A DNA stretch of 64,000 bases. Origin: Latrodectus hesperus. Lineage: Eukaryota; Arthropoda; Arachnida; Araneae; Theridiidae. Below the pieces are notes generated by a model that did not search any database, was not told the origin of the DNA, and saw only the letters and a program-made list of their open reading frames with translations. Below are positions 42,193 through 55,189 of this stretch, one piece after another; the stretch's first letter is position 1; every line of letters begins with the position of its first letter. A program made the position numbers and the translations under genes. The stretch is taken from assembly GCA_037975125.1 (NCBI GenBank), contig CM075857.1, forward strand, positions 22,856,822 to 22,920,821, read 5' to 3'.

Positions 42193-43452
42193 TTGGGTTG
42201 GCAACTAAGTAATTGCGGATTTTTTTAGAAAATCAAAGACAATTTTTTCATGGAACTAAATAACTTTATTCTGTAATGTATTGCCCATTTTTTTATCAAT
42301 GACCTTTTGCAATCTTTCAGGCAGCATCATAATCCCACGTTCATAAAACTTCGGGTTTTTGTTAGCAAAAAACTGAATCACACAGGTACGATTTGACATC
42401 ATTATTGAAATTTTTACCATTCAAGGAGTTTTGTAAAGATCGAAACAAAAAGTAATCAGATGGTGCAAGGTAAGGACTATATGGTGGTTGTGGCAAAACA
42501 TCCCAACTAAGCTCCAATAACTTTTTCCGAGTGACCAAAGATGTGTGTGTCCTTGGATTGTCATGATGGAATACAACACCTTTTCGATTTGTCAATTCGG
42601 ACCGCTTTTCTTCAACTGCATTGTTTAATTTCGTTAGTTGTTCAATGTAGACATCAGAATTGATCGCTCGGTTGGACAATTCCTTTATAATCCCACCAAA
42701 CTGATAACAAATCCTTCTTTTGATGAATATCAGCTTTTGATGTTGTTTGAGTTGGTTCACCTGGCCTGCTCCACAATCTTTTCCGCTTGATATTGTTGTA
42801 AACAACTCATTTTTCATCGCCAGTTATCAGTCGTTTTAAAAAAGGATCATTTTCCTTACGTTTCTTTAGCAAATCGCAGCTGTTAATGCTTTGCGTTAAA
42901 TGCGTTTCTTTCAATTCGTGAGGAACCCATGTATCGAGTTTTTGAACATAGCCAAAGTGTTTTAAGTTATTTTCAATGCATGTGTATGTGATACATGAAG
43001 CTTCTCTGCAATCTCACGTGTTGTACTGTGACGATCCGAATTGATGGTTTTGATTAAGTCATCATCAACTTCAACTGGACGACCAGAGCGTTTTTCATCT
43101 TTGAGTGAAAAATCACCAGAACGAAATTTGGCAAACCAATTTTGACACTGCCGTTCTTTTAATGCTTCGACACCATAAACAGCACATAACTTTTTATGAA
43201 ATTACGATGCGTTTTTCCCATTGAGGAAATAAAGCAAAATATGACGAAAATGTTCATTTTGATTTTCCATTTTTCAACGAACGTCACACGAAAACTACGC
43301 AACCGATCAAAAAAAATTTTTTTTATTGATTGACAGCTTAATTGCCAACTATCAAAGAACAAAATGTGTTTTACATTTGTACTACGTCTGCAAACCTAAA
43401 TATTCAACTGAAGCCATCTATGAGTGAAATCCGCACTTAGTTGCCAACCCAA
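42193..43452 (-). mobile_element. Full-length mariner transposon, decayed
   Basis: The ends TTGGGTTGGCAACTAAGTAA and, inverted, TTGGGTTGGCAACTAAGTGC match, with a small gap before GCGGATTT. TA flanks both sides, at 42191-42192 and 43453-43454. At 1260 bp it is close to normal mariner length. It is a different subfamily from the 37687 element. Confidence 0.95.
42250..43270 (-). pseudogene. Mariner transposase pseudogene, full length with several frameshifts
   Basis: On the minus strand from ATG at 43270 the pieces read, in order, MENQNEHFRHILLYFLNGKN, CQNWFAKFRSGDFSLKDEKR, TREIAEKLHVSHTHALKI, LDTWVPHELKETHLTQ, RLITGDEK then a TGA stop, GVVFHHDNPRTHTSLVTRKK with the second Asp, and LAPSDYFLFRSLQNSLNGKN with the third Asp. 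The SPY in PPYSPYLAPSD replaces the usual SPD. Multiple frameshifts and stops separate the pieces. The family makes staggered cuts at TA sites. The SDYFLFRSLQNSL signature suggests a Hsmar1/cecropia-like subfamily. Confidence 0.92.
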
Positions 43453-43809
43453 TATTATTCTAGATGACTGTGTATATATGAAAGGACATCAGACAATCTT
43501 AAAGGATGATTCTCTTGTCGCCATTTCGTCGTCTTTAGAGCAGTCTCAAGTTATCGGATTCGGATACTATTCTGTAATTTCAGTAGATTGGTTATATGGT
43601 GTCGAATTTTTGTCGGGATCGCTGTTGATGCTTATTTTGTGTTATCGATTGCGTGACCTTTTCGCGAACTGGTTGCTTGAAGACAGCTGAAAAGCTTGGA
43701 ACTATCTTCAGAGTCACTGACTTCAAGAACGAGTTATTTGCCTGATACAAGCTTCAGCTATTCGAGTTTTTAGATATTTACAATGCTATCTCCCTATTAA
43801 GGGATCGTG

Positions 43810-43979
43810 CTGGTATTAGTGCTGTGACCTGCAGTTGAAAAGTTGGCAGGTTCGAATTCCATTTTAGGTTTGATGTGGGGTTGGATGTTTGTGTAGTGGT
43901 TCGGAAGCCACTTTAAATTGTCGGCCCCGGTTGAATTGGCAATCGTGTGCAAACTCGCTAACAAACAAACAAACCAAAC
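43810..43979 (+). mobile_element. SINE-A copy, diverged
   Basis: GGCAGGTTCGAATTCCATTT, GTAGTGGTTCGGAAGCCACT, TTAAATTGTCGGCCCCGGTT and a tail ACAAACAAACAAACC match SINE-A. The head is degraded. Confidence 0.8.
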
Positions 43980-45643
<1,664 letters not shown>

Positions 45644-48600
45644 TCAAGTTTTTTCTTTTTAGCTTTTCGAATGAGTCATTATATTTTGTTTCAGAACTCA
45701 TATTCAGTGAATATTTTTACAATATTCATATGTTTGATTATTGTTGCATCATTAGAATAATTATTATATTTCATAATGTTTCTGAAATAAACTACAATAA
45801 ATAAATAAAAAGTAGCTCTTTCTGTAACCGCATTTTTGCATTTTCTTTCGCTTCATACCGTGCAGTAAATGACATTCGAAATCTGTATAATAAAAAAGAA
45901 AATTGAAAATATGGGTGGTAATAAATGCGATTGCCAGAAAGTGCAACCGGAAACTAGCTAGATCAATGGTCAGAGCCGGAAGTGGTGACAACGGACATCC
46001 TCTGCATCCCCATTTCTCGTTCAAGCAGGACTAAAGATACTCTTAATGACTTCAGACTGGATTGATACTGTATGCGGTAAACGTCTTGGCGTTTGATAAA
46101 AGAAATAAATTGAAGACGAATTCTTCTTCAATAGAATTGAATTCAAAAATTAAAGTGTTTCTTGATTTGGTTTGTTTTGCCCTCAAAAACGAAGTGTACA
46201 ATTTATTACTTGTTCTTAAAATTCTTACGTAATTTTACATTTTATTAAATGCAAAGAATATTCCGATTCAGTTTTTATGTATCATTCTGTCGTTCATTTT
46301 TTGGAAGAGGGGAAAAAAGTCGCCAAATATTGCGAATTTAAATCTTATTTTTCTCCAAATGGTGTAAAAAAAACAGATAAGTTAATTTATATCTTCATTG
46401 AAACAATATTGTTTAAAACTTTATTCTCAAATTCACCTTCAAATTCTTATATAGTCACGGTTATGGAAAAAATCTAAATTTAAAATTTGCATGCATTAAA
46501 GATAAAAAATAGAAGTATGAAATTGAGACAGCGCCATTATTAAATTGTAACATTTAGCGATTTTTTTCACAGATTTTTACTACAATGGGATAATACATAA
46601 ATATTGCTTAAAATATTGTACGCATTAGATAATCTGTTTCATTATTGATTAAAATAAAACTAAATGTTTTCAATGTGATCCTTATTTAATCCACAGTATT
46701 AAAGAATCTTAACATTTGTAAACTAAGAAATCTCTTAATACTAAAAGAATGAAAATTTAATATGTTAGAAATTTTTTTAAATAAAAATCTATATTTTAAT
46801 CTGTTGTATTAATGTTTTGCCACAGAATTAAAATGGACTTTAACAACTTGCTTCGTTATTTAATTCCATTATAATTTTTGAGCTTAACATTTACCCATTT
46901 TTATAAGTAAAAATTGAGTTTACCTAGACTTTTCGGTTACCATTATTTGTATTTGCATTAAATAGATATTAAATAACACGCAAAAGTATTTGATAGCTCT
47001 TAAATACTTCGGAATAAACGAGCAAAGAAAACAAGCATAAATAAAAAGATTAGATCATTATTTATTCAATTTTTTATGCATTTCTCAAATATTTTAAGCT
47101 TTCACTTTATTTCCTGTGTATCATAAATTTCTGTTTTAAAATAATTTTTATTTTATTGGAATATGTTTCCCTAATAAAATCGATTAAAGTGAATAAAAAT
47201 TTCATCTCTTTTTATAATAAATTTTTTAATACTGTTGAGAATGATAAAAACTTAAGCTTTTTTATGTAATTTTTTTAGAAGTTTTTTAATTGTGTTTAGT
47301 TTTTAAATTGCATAAGTATTTTTTGGGGCAGACAGTCCTATCGAAAATAATAAACCATAAAGTGTATCAGAAATGAGAAGGAAAAAAAGGGAGACATAAC
47401 TGTTTCGCATTAATCTAGTAAAAACACATCAGAGTTATATACTTTGGTTCCTTAACAATTGAAAATAGTTTTCGTCATTTCAAAGGTAAATTTTTTTTTG
47501 CAGTTAGCGCAATTTCCGCCTTTAAATAACAATGGAAGACAAGAATTCTGAATTTATTTTTTCAAGAAAAATATCTCTAATGTACCGTTTTTGGCATAGA
47601 TTTGAACGAAGGAATATAGTGTTCGTGTTTAAAATGAAAAACTGTTGGAAAAAATTGTATTTCCTCAGTAATATAATCTATTTAAAATTGAAATAATTTC
47701 TAAAAATCCTGTAATTAAAATTAAAATGTATTGTAGCAAAAATGTAGGCATGTAAATTAACTAATAGTTAAAAATTATGTTTTTTTATTTATTATCAATA
47801 TCCTCTAAAATGTTAATAATTTGCTTATGTTTATAAAATTCCTTTTTTTAGAAGAATTTAAACTTACGTTGCATGACATTTAGGATGTCGATTATGGAAT
47901 GAAATCGTCATACTGCGATTGTCCATTTCATGTCTTAACTTGACATTTAAGCAAATTGTTTAATTCATGTCCAAACATCGCAAAAAGCATGGTTTGGACA
48001 ATTTGACTTTGGTGTCAAGATCTTTTTCTATTGTATTTTGACAATTCTGACACTGGACGAACATTTCTTGAGTTTTTTTAAATTTTATTTTATTATTTTA
48101 TTTGTTTATTTATTTTTTTGCTTGTCCGATTTTGGAAAGTGTCTTTATCTGGTGTTCTTTTTCTTCACTATCTTCTGTGATTTCATGTCACTATTTCATC
48201 AGTTACCGTAGATGCGTGACAGAAATTTTTTTCTTCGAAAGAAGGAAATTCGTTGGCTAGCAAGAGTTCGTTGTTTTATTCGCATACACCAAGTGCTGTG
48301 ATTGGAACGTCTTTTGCTTTTGCATAAATATTTCCTGGGATTTCACGAAAAACTTGTATTTTGATGATTGATAAGAAACGATTTTATCCTTTAGCCTGTA
48401 AAGCTGCTGTATAAATTTATGGTATTATTCCAAAAAGGACGGTGTACGAAGAGGTCAGAATGAGCGGGTACGGTTACGGAGAAGTCAGGTCTGATTTATT
48501 CAAAATGTGATTGGCTTATGAGTTTCTTCATTGCATCGACTCTTAAAGCATAAATTTTGAATTTAAATTAGTACGATTTTATCTCTATAATCAAATACTA

Positions 48601-49074
48601 TTTATTTGGAAAAGGTTGAAAGAAACATTTTTTTCCCAATAGTTTGTTACTTAGTTTATCCATCCATAAAATGAAATATTTAAATAAATCTAAAAAATTT
48701 ATTCAAAATAATTTTGAATATGATAGTTAAATATCAATTTCTAATTCTTTTATATCATTGGATAAGTTTTTTTCCCCACTATATTTAATTTTACTTATGT
48801 AGGTAATCAATAATTTTGTAATAATTTAACAAACAGCTACAGAAGAAAATTTGTTCCTGACTCTAAGCAAAAAAATTTAAAAAAGAAAATTAATAAATCC
48901 CTATGAATTCAACTGTTAACGATATTTGCTATTTACTTACCTTTGTTCAAAACTGTTTTGTAGTTCGAAACGAACTTCCACGTATGAATTAATTAAAAAG
49001 AAATGAAATTAGTTGTGGAACGATGTTGTTAATTATCAATTTTGGTCTTTTTTCACCTGCATTCCATTGCATTC
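45644..49074. other. AT-rich stretch, nothing recognised
   Basis: No gene, RNA gene or repeat family of this window is seen over about 3.4 kb. This is the longest repeat-poor stretch in the window. Confidence 0.5.
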
Positions 49075-49330
49075 TGATTTCTATGCATCTCTGATCAGCG
49101 GTGTAATGGAAAAAGCGTAAACATGTATGTTGCTGTGGATAAAAGTACTTTTTATTTAAATAAAAACAACTAAAATGAGGTGTGTGGAACATTAAAAAAT
49201 TATAAAGTTATTAAATGCTGAACTCTCTGGTCGTCTTCATCCGTGTTTCAATGCATTTCCGATCAGCGACGTGTTGGGAAAAGTATAAACATGTTCACGG
49301 TAATATGTAAACATAATACTTTTTCAAATT
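49075..49330 (+). repeat. Diverged direct repeat, two copies
   Basis: CTATGCATCTCTGATCAGCG with GTGTAATGGAAAAAGCGTAA and ACATGTATG (49081) matches CAATGCATTTCCGATCAGCG with ACGTGTTGGGAAAAGTATAA and ACATGTTCA (49250). The copies are about 169 bp apart. The class is unknown. Confidence 0.6.
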
Positions 49331-49359
49331 TGGATAAAATTGTAAATATCGATATTTTT

Positions 49360-49383
49360 AAAAAAAAAAAAAAAAAAAAAAAA
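49360..49383. repeat. Poly(A) tract
   Basis: Twenty-four A. No recognisable retrocopy precedes it. Confidence 0.9.
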
Positions 49384-49654
49384 CAATTACGCTATGGGAA
49401 TGTAGAAAAAGAAAAAAGGAATCGAACGCATGAGCTGTTGAAGTCCAGAAGGCTATTCATTGATTTGCCAACACAGATTTTTGACACTTTACACTTAAGA
49501 TTACATATTTTGCATTCGGGTACATTTTCATTATTTAATAGTAGTTAAAATTTTAATAATCTTCATTTTTTTTTCATTTTTTGTTGTGCTATTAGCTATT
49601 GAGAAACTGATTAATACAGTGCAGGCGAGCTCCAGATTGTAACGTTAGGTTAAT

Positions 49655-49845
49655 GGATTTGAAATACTCGTGCATCACCAAATGCCTCGTCATTTTGCAT
49701 TGTGGTCAGGTGACGAGGTCACACCTGATCTGGCACCCTCTTCTCCACATCCACGCCACACCAGCGGAAAGATTTTGGATGTCAAATATTAACGTGGACA
49801 CGTCCCCAACCCACGGAGCTCCAGCATCCCAGTGAGGGAGTGTAT
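49655..49845 (-). repeat. Dispersed repeat F, copy 2
   Basis: It is the reverse complement of the sequence at 13780-14020. Shared blocks are GGAGCTCCGTGGGTTGGG, GTGGATGTGGAGAAGAGGGT, CCAGATCAGGTGTGACCTCG and AAATGACGAGGCATTTGGTG. Confidence 0.6.
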
Positions 49846-50976
49846 GTGGTCACCCTTTCAAGAAACTACTTAATAAGAAAATTTCAAATTAACCAAACCT
49901 GTGTAAATTAATTGGATAAAGAATGAGGAAATATGTTTTAAAGAATTAAAGCCCGATAGTAAGTTAAGGTAATAAATATTTTAACTGCAAAAAAAAAAAT
50001 ATTTTCTATTATTTTCTTATAAAACTTACCATAGAATATACACATTAAATCTTAAAATGGGAGGGAAAAAAATAACGAAATCTGCTTTCCGTAATGTAAC
50101 CTTGCTTTTTATCTTTTCTTCAATGTTACGGGTTATAATACGATCAAGGCATGTATTAGGGTTTATTTTTATCTTTCGTAACTAGCGAAAGAAGAAAAAG
50201 AACATACTGAAGTGTTTCTTTCTCTACGTATTTTGAACTGTTTTTCTTTTTTTTTTCTTGTTTACTTCACGACAAAGGTAGAAAGATTCTGTTCTATTTA
50301 TCAGACAGACGGTTTCGGCGTGTTTACTCGAAAATCAGCTGTCTCATTTTGCCTAATGCTCGAGGTTGTTGTAAACGCATGCGCAGAAATAACAATAATA
50401 AAAAAACGAAGTTTATATACGCCGAACGCCCATCACTCTATGAGCAATAGCTTTGAACCGTTCGAAGTGATTGAGCATTTGCATTCGGGAGCAAGTTTAA
50501 ATATTTCATTGGCGTTATCCTTTTATTTATGGAGGTCATCTCGCCAAGATCTTTAGCCTCTGAATAGTTTTATGAGAGACCGTTATGCTGCAGAGGCGGG
50601 TCATTGCCCCAGAGCTATGAACGATTATATTTTCATAAATGTTTCGCATGGTTGGCATTATGGAAACTCCCTCTCCCACGCACATACAGGACAAGCACAA
50701 CTTCGCTGTAAACTTGCGATATATCCTCCATGCGTATAGAGCTGTTTTATAAAAATTTTATTTGCTATTGTTAGATATTTCGCTAATAAGACTCGCCATT
50801 TTTTTGTGGTTTTTTGTATTAACTTAATTTTTATCAAAACATTAACTATTAAAAAAATATATCTCATCTTTATTGCACTTGTCTATTAAACTCGCAAAAC
50901 TGGGGGAAAAATTGAAAATTAAAACCAAAAGCAGATTTTTACATTTTTTATATGTTAAATAAGTCTGCTATTTTAG
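49846..50976. other. Non-coding stretch with a mildly GC-richer section
   Basis: A 114-codon plus-strand frame at 50212-50556 crosses balanced-composition DNA but shows no domain and no convincing start context. I treat it as unproven. Confidence 0.3.
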
Positions 50977-51250
50977 AGCCGTCCGCCCTGTCTAGTATCA
51001 GAGTCCCTGACTACGGGTAGGGAGGTCCTGGGTTCGAATCCCGGCTCGGGCATGGATGTGCTCTCTATCTATCCTGTCTTTCTCCTTTCCTTGTATGAAT
51101 GAGGTGTGAATGGTTGCCTACCCTATAAACGGGTCCCTATGGCATGTGTGTACTGAGGAAGTCGGACTCCACATCAAAATAGGGTTCAGTTGGAAAAGTG
51201 GAGCAGCGCACCCCATATTGCCAGCCTAGCTGGCACACGACAAAATGAAT
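50977..51250 (+). mobile_element. SINE-D copy, full length
   Basis: A tRNA-like head, GCCGTCCGCCCTGTCTAGTA, is followed by the B box GGGTTCGAATCCCGGC, a pyrimidine-rich CTCTCTATCTATCCTGTCTT, CCTATAAACGGGTCCCTATG, GAAGTCGGACTCCACATCAA and CCAGCCTAGCTGGCACACGA, then an AATGAATGAATG tail. It differs from SINE-A to C and E. The GTTCGAATCC box marks Pol III ancestry. Confidence 0.8.
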
Positions 51251-51254
51251 GAAT

Positions 51255-51782
51255 GTTTGGATTACACACATACAATTAGAATTTTAAAATTAGAAATTTG
51301 ATACCCGGCCATCAGTAAACAGGCATGGATGTACTTTCTCTCTCTATCTATCCTGTCTTTGTCCTTTCTGTGTATGAATGTGTTGCCTACCGTATAAACG
51401 GGTTCCTATGTTTATACTGAGGAAGTCGGACTCCACATCAAAATAGGGTTCAGTTGGAAAAGTGGAGCAGCGCACCCCATGTTGCCAGCCTAGCTAGCAC
51501 ACGACAATGAATGAATGAATGTTTGGATTACACACATACAATTAGAATTTTAAAATTAGAAATTTGATACCCGGCCATCAGTAAACAGGCATGGATGTAC
51601 TTTCTCTCTCTATCTATCCTGTCTTTGTCCTTTCTGTGTATGAATGTGTTGCCTACCGTATAAACGGGTTCCTATGTTTATACTGAGGAAGTCGGACTCC
51701 ACATCAAAATAGGGTTCAGTTGGAAAAGTGGAGCAGCGCACCCCATGTTGCCAGCCTAGCTGGCACACGACAACAACAACAT
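51255..51782 (+). repeat. Tandem duplication of a headless SINE-D plus its flank (266-bp unit)
   Basis: GTTTGGATTACACACATACA occurs at 51255 and 51521, and each time it is followed by AATTAGAATTTTAAAATTAG, CCCGGCCATCAGTAAACAGG and a SINE-D body lacking the tRNA head. The units are near-identical. The first ends in ATGAATGAATG and the second in CAACAACAAC. A recent unequal exchange or replication slippage is likely. Confidence 0.9.
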
Positions 51783-51809
51783 TTATTTTAGAATTTACGG
51801 AGTAGTGTT

Positions 51810-51971
51810 TTGTTTGTCACTCATCGGTGATATTTTTTTTGCTCTTGAAAGCAAATTAAACCGCAACCTACAGTTTAAAGTAGACACTGGATCATTACAA
51901 ATATCCAAGCTCGATAGGGGGATTCGAACCCCGAACTGTTGAACAGAAAGCTCAACAGCCCACTGCTAGCT
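51810..51971 (-). mobile_element. SINE-A copy on minus strand, diverged, host of a second SINE-A
   Basis: TTTGTTTGTCACTCATCGGT, CAGTTTAAAGTAGACACTGG, TCGAACCCCGAACTGTTGAAC and GCTAGCTCTGCTAGTTGG are the complement of SINE-A in order. The young copy at 51986 sits at its head end. Confidence 0.85.
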
Positions 51972-51985
51972 CTGCTAGTTGGTTA

Positions 51986-52171
51986 GCCGAGCTGGCAGCC
52001 GAATGGTTAGCGCTCTTGCCTTCGGTTCAACAGTTCGTGGGTTCGAATCCCACCTTGGGCATGGATGTTTGTAGTGGTTCGGAATCCACTTTAAGCCGTA
52101 AGTCCCGGTCTAATTAGCCCTCGTGTGCAAAAAATGACCGTTGAGCGACAAACAAACCAAACCAAACCAAA
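51986..52171 (+). mobile_element. SINE-A copy, young, with target-site duplication
   Basis: Full length, with a long AAACCAAACCAAACC tail. The exact 14-bp CTGCTAGTTGGTTA lies at 51972-51985 and 52172-52185. The target includes the head of the older inverted SINE-A. Confidence 0.95.
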
Positions 52172-52466
52172 CTGCTAGTTGGTTATTGGGTGTTGTTTTT
52201 GTGTTCTTTATGAAATGAAGATCAACAGAATTCAATGATATAATTTTAAATTATTGAGTTTTTTCATTATTGTGTAGTTTTGTTGAATCTAAATCAGTTA
52301 GGTCTACGCTCAAAATTTGCAAATTTATAGAAAAAACAGACACTTGATTATTTGGTTTATGTACCTTAATTCTAGCTGATCCTAAAGTTTTCGTTTTGTC
52401 TGATAAAATTAGAAATGGAAAAAGTAAATGACATTCAATAATATATTTTAAAAAGCAAACTTTTTA

Positions 52467-52912
52467 TGTTGGCGTAAACAAGAAATTTTTCTTGTTTACA
52501 AATATTGTAATTATTAATTGAAAATTCTATAGATTGATGAAATTAAAAAAAAATTTTAAATCGTCATTGCCGATTGAAACTAACCATTAAGTAGATGTTT
52601 TGTCTTTTTCATTTTGCTTTTTCTTCTGTTCTATTTTCAACATGTTAATGGCTTAAACCAGTGGAAAACGTCTCCTTAAACCAATGCTTTGGTCTTTATA
52701 TAAGAAATCTTTTTATTATCAATATGAACTTCGACAGTATTTTCAGACATTTGATGATGAACTTCGCCGTGTTTGCTGCCGATTTGAAGGCAGGCTGCAA
52801 ATTCGTCGACTAGGCATTGTAAGTTGGACGCCTCAGTATCAGCCTGGGGCGAAGGAAACAGACACTTTATGGTTAATAATATACGTATTTGATGTGAAGC
52901 TTTCCCTCATTA
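52467..52912 (+). mobile_element. Putative solo LTR-like repeat L, copy 3
   Basis: It starts TGTTGGCGTAAACAAG. It continues with TTGCCGATTGAAACTAACCA, TCAACATGTTAATGGC, a TTATATAAGAAATC TATA-like motif, ACTTCGCCGTGTTTGCTGCC and GAAGGCAGGCTGCAAATTCG. It shares order with the copies at 16240 and 40782. The CATGTTAATGGC segment corresponds to the TTAA site used by piggyBac in the copy at 60945. Confidence 0.6.
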
Positions 52913-52917
52913 GATAA

Positions 52918-53072
52918 CAGAGTTGGCAGCCGAATGAAAATCCATCTGGTCTTGCTTTCAACAGTTTGTGAGTTCGATTCCCATCTCAGACTTGAGCCAC
53001 TTTAAAATTCAGGCTAAAATCTAACTATATGTCATTGAGTCTAAAAAAATTGCTATCGTGTGGCAAATAAAT
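52918..53072 (+). mobile_element. SINE-A copy, diverged
   Basis: AACAGAGTTGGCAGCCGAATG, CAACAGTTTGTGAGTTCGAT, TCCCATCTCAGACTT and CGTGTGGCAAATAAATCAAC match SINE-A. The gap in the body is large. Confidence 0.7.
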
Positions 53073-53610
53073 CAACTTTCATTCGATAACGATTATTTTT
53101 AAATAAAGTATAAAAATATTTTTGATTAACTGCGAGTGGCTTTGCATCAACTTTGCGGATTAGTCTAGAGATCTTTATTCTAAAAAAGCTTCAGTCACTT
53201 ATAACCGTTTTTATACGAAGAAACTGCAATGTTTTTTAAAGATTAATGAAAATTTATAGTTTTATTGGAAAGGAATAATTTTATCATTCATTAAGTAATA
53301 AAGAATGCTTGTTATTTATTGTGTGCATAGTTTTTCCCCCAAAATTTTGTGAGTTATTCGATGAATTTGGAAATATGCAATAATCACACGGATTATCAGG
53401 AGTTGTTTGTAGTGCAGAATATTCTACGCATTTCTCATAAAACGTATATAATAGGTCTACATTCAATTTTTAATGACTTACATATTTTGATTGTTAAGTA
53501 TTGTGTATTAACTGTTAGTTATCTTGTATAGAAATTAATATTACATCAATTTTTCCGTTTTCTATTCTACAGAGAAATTTTTACTTATCTTTTTTTAAAA
53601 TAATTTTTGA

Positions 53611-54182
53611 CCCTTGGACTGCATTCGACGTATCAGAACGTCATGCATTCATTTGACCAAAGTCGCACATGACGTTCTGATACGTCGTTGAGAATGAGAC
53701 AATATTTAACATGTTCATTCTTGTTTATTTCAAAGCAACAATGATAGTGGTGATGATAGTGAGATAAAACCAAGATGCAAAAGACGTACAAGATACTTAT
53801 CAAGCACTGATAGTGAATCTTCTCCTGAGAAATTAGATCAATGGATGTGGGAAGAAAAAGACAATGTACCTAATGTAAAACGGTTTCGTGGAGTGCCTGG
53901 AATAAATCCTTTGTGTCTGCGAAGGCTAGGTGCTAAGCCTAAACCTTTGGATGCTTTGAATGAAGTCCTAAATGAAGATTTTTGGAATAGCACATAGTGG
54001 AAGAGACAAATAGATATGCCAGACAAGTGATAGAAAAAGGTTTTGGAAAAAAAAAGAAAAGGTGGAAGCCAATAAATTCTAATAATTGCATAAAATATGC
54101 TGTTCTTACAAATTACTATACCCCAAAAAATTAAATGTGTTCAAAATGCAAAAATTATTCGAATAAATGTGCATCCAAAGGG
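53611..54182 (+). mobile_element. piggyBac-type element, internally deleted
   Basis: The left end CCCTTGGACTGCA and the complement of the right end, CCCTTTGGATGCA, match with one small gap. TTAA follows on the right (54183-54186) and a one-base variant, TTGA, lies on the left (53607-53610). CCC ends and TTAA duplications define piggyBac. A strong subterminal hairpin with exact 20-bp arms lies at 53626-53645 and 53668-53687 (CGACGTATCAGAACG...). Only an N-terminal scrap of transposase remains. Confidence 0.85.
53735..54132 (+). pseudogene. piggyBac transposase N-terminal fragment
   Basis: The reading begins [20 protein letters not shown], followed by [20 protein letters not shown] and [20 protein letters not shown]. 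After a frameshift near 53990, [20 protein letters not shown] appears. The acidic Ser/Asp-rich leader, the PGIN motif and the ETNRYA motif, in this order, are typical of the N-terminal half of piggyBac transposases. The DDD catalytic core and the Cys-rich tail are absent. Confidence 0.8.
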
Positions 54183-54186
54183 TTAA

Positions 54187-55189
54187 TAAGTTATTAAGTC
54201 ACATCCGAATTGAAGTTTAGAAAAGCAGTGGTATATTTCGCAGTTTGTGAAATGAACTTTGATACGATTTTGAAATGAAAAAAATCAAAACTGTAGTATG
54301 CGTAAATGCATTAAGGGAGTTACATTCAAAAAGTGTAATAGACGACCTATCCGCTTATCAGCTGTGTTGCATTTTTTGTGGTTTATTTTAAGTCTTTTTA
54401 ATCTGTGCAATAAGAAAACAAATAAAAAATTTACTCATCTTTTTTATAACTCGTAGTTGCTAGCGATTACGGATTATGCGTAATCCAGATTATATTCTGT
54501 TTAACGGATCGGATCTATGGTTGGTTGCGGACGTATAGAAAATCTGAAATATAACAAGACTTTCAATGACAACATCGTGATTTTTTTTTCCGGATTGTTA
54601 GCAATTCTGATCTGTATTTTTAATAGTTTCAAGCATCTTACAAATAATGCCTTAAAAATAATCCTTTAAACTTATTTCAACAAAGAAATTGGATTAATTC
54701 TATATACCACCTATTTTTATTTTATTTTGTATTATTTAAATTTATGAACGATTTATTTAAAGAAAGAATTACATATTGGAAAATTTTTTATGTATATGCT
54801 GAAAAAAAAAATCAAGAAATACATTTCAAGCAGTATAAAGCAAATTGTTTTTTTTTTTTTTTTTTTTTTTATGAACTGAAGCAGCAAGAATTATGATTTG
54901 AAATCTGCTCGTGTTTCCTGAAGCATGCCGAGAAATAATGTAATTTCTGGATAAAACGTGGTGTTTACGTGTACTCGAGGAAAAGAATTATCGCAGTTTG
55001 AGAAATGAATAAGCATTGCATGGTAATATTGTAAGAATATCTTCGATAATGTTGGGGTTTAAAGATACTAAAATTGCGTCATCACATAGAGAGTTAGCAG
55101 GAGGTTTATGCAATCACGGGGAGTTATCAAAATAATGGGAATACCTTAGAAACCTTTACTATTATGATGTAGAGAAAAGCACATTTAGC
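54187..55189. other. AT-rich non-coding stretch
   Basis: A run of 23 T lies at 54848-54870. No gene or repeat is recognised. Confidence 0.5.

Noticed and set aside
50212..50556. A 114-codon plus-strand gene
   Set aside because: There is no family resemblance, no supporting splice or poly(A) structure, and poor codon character.
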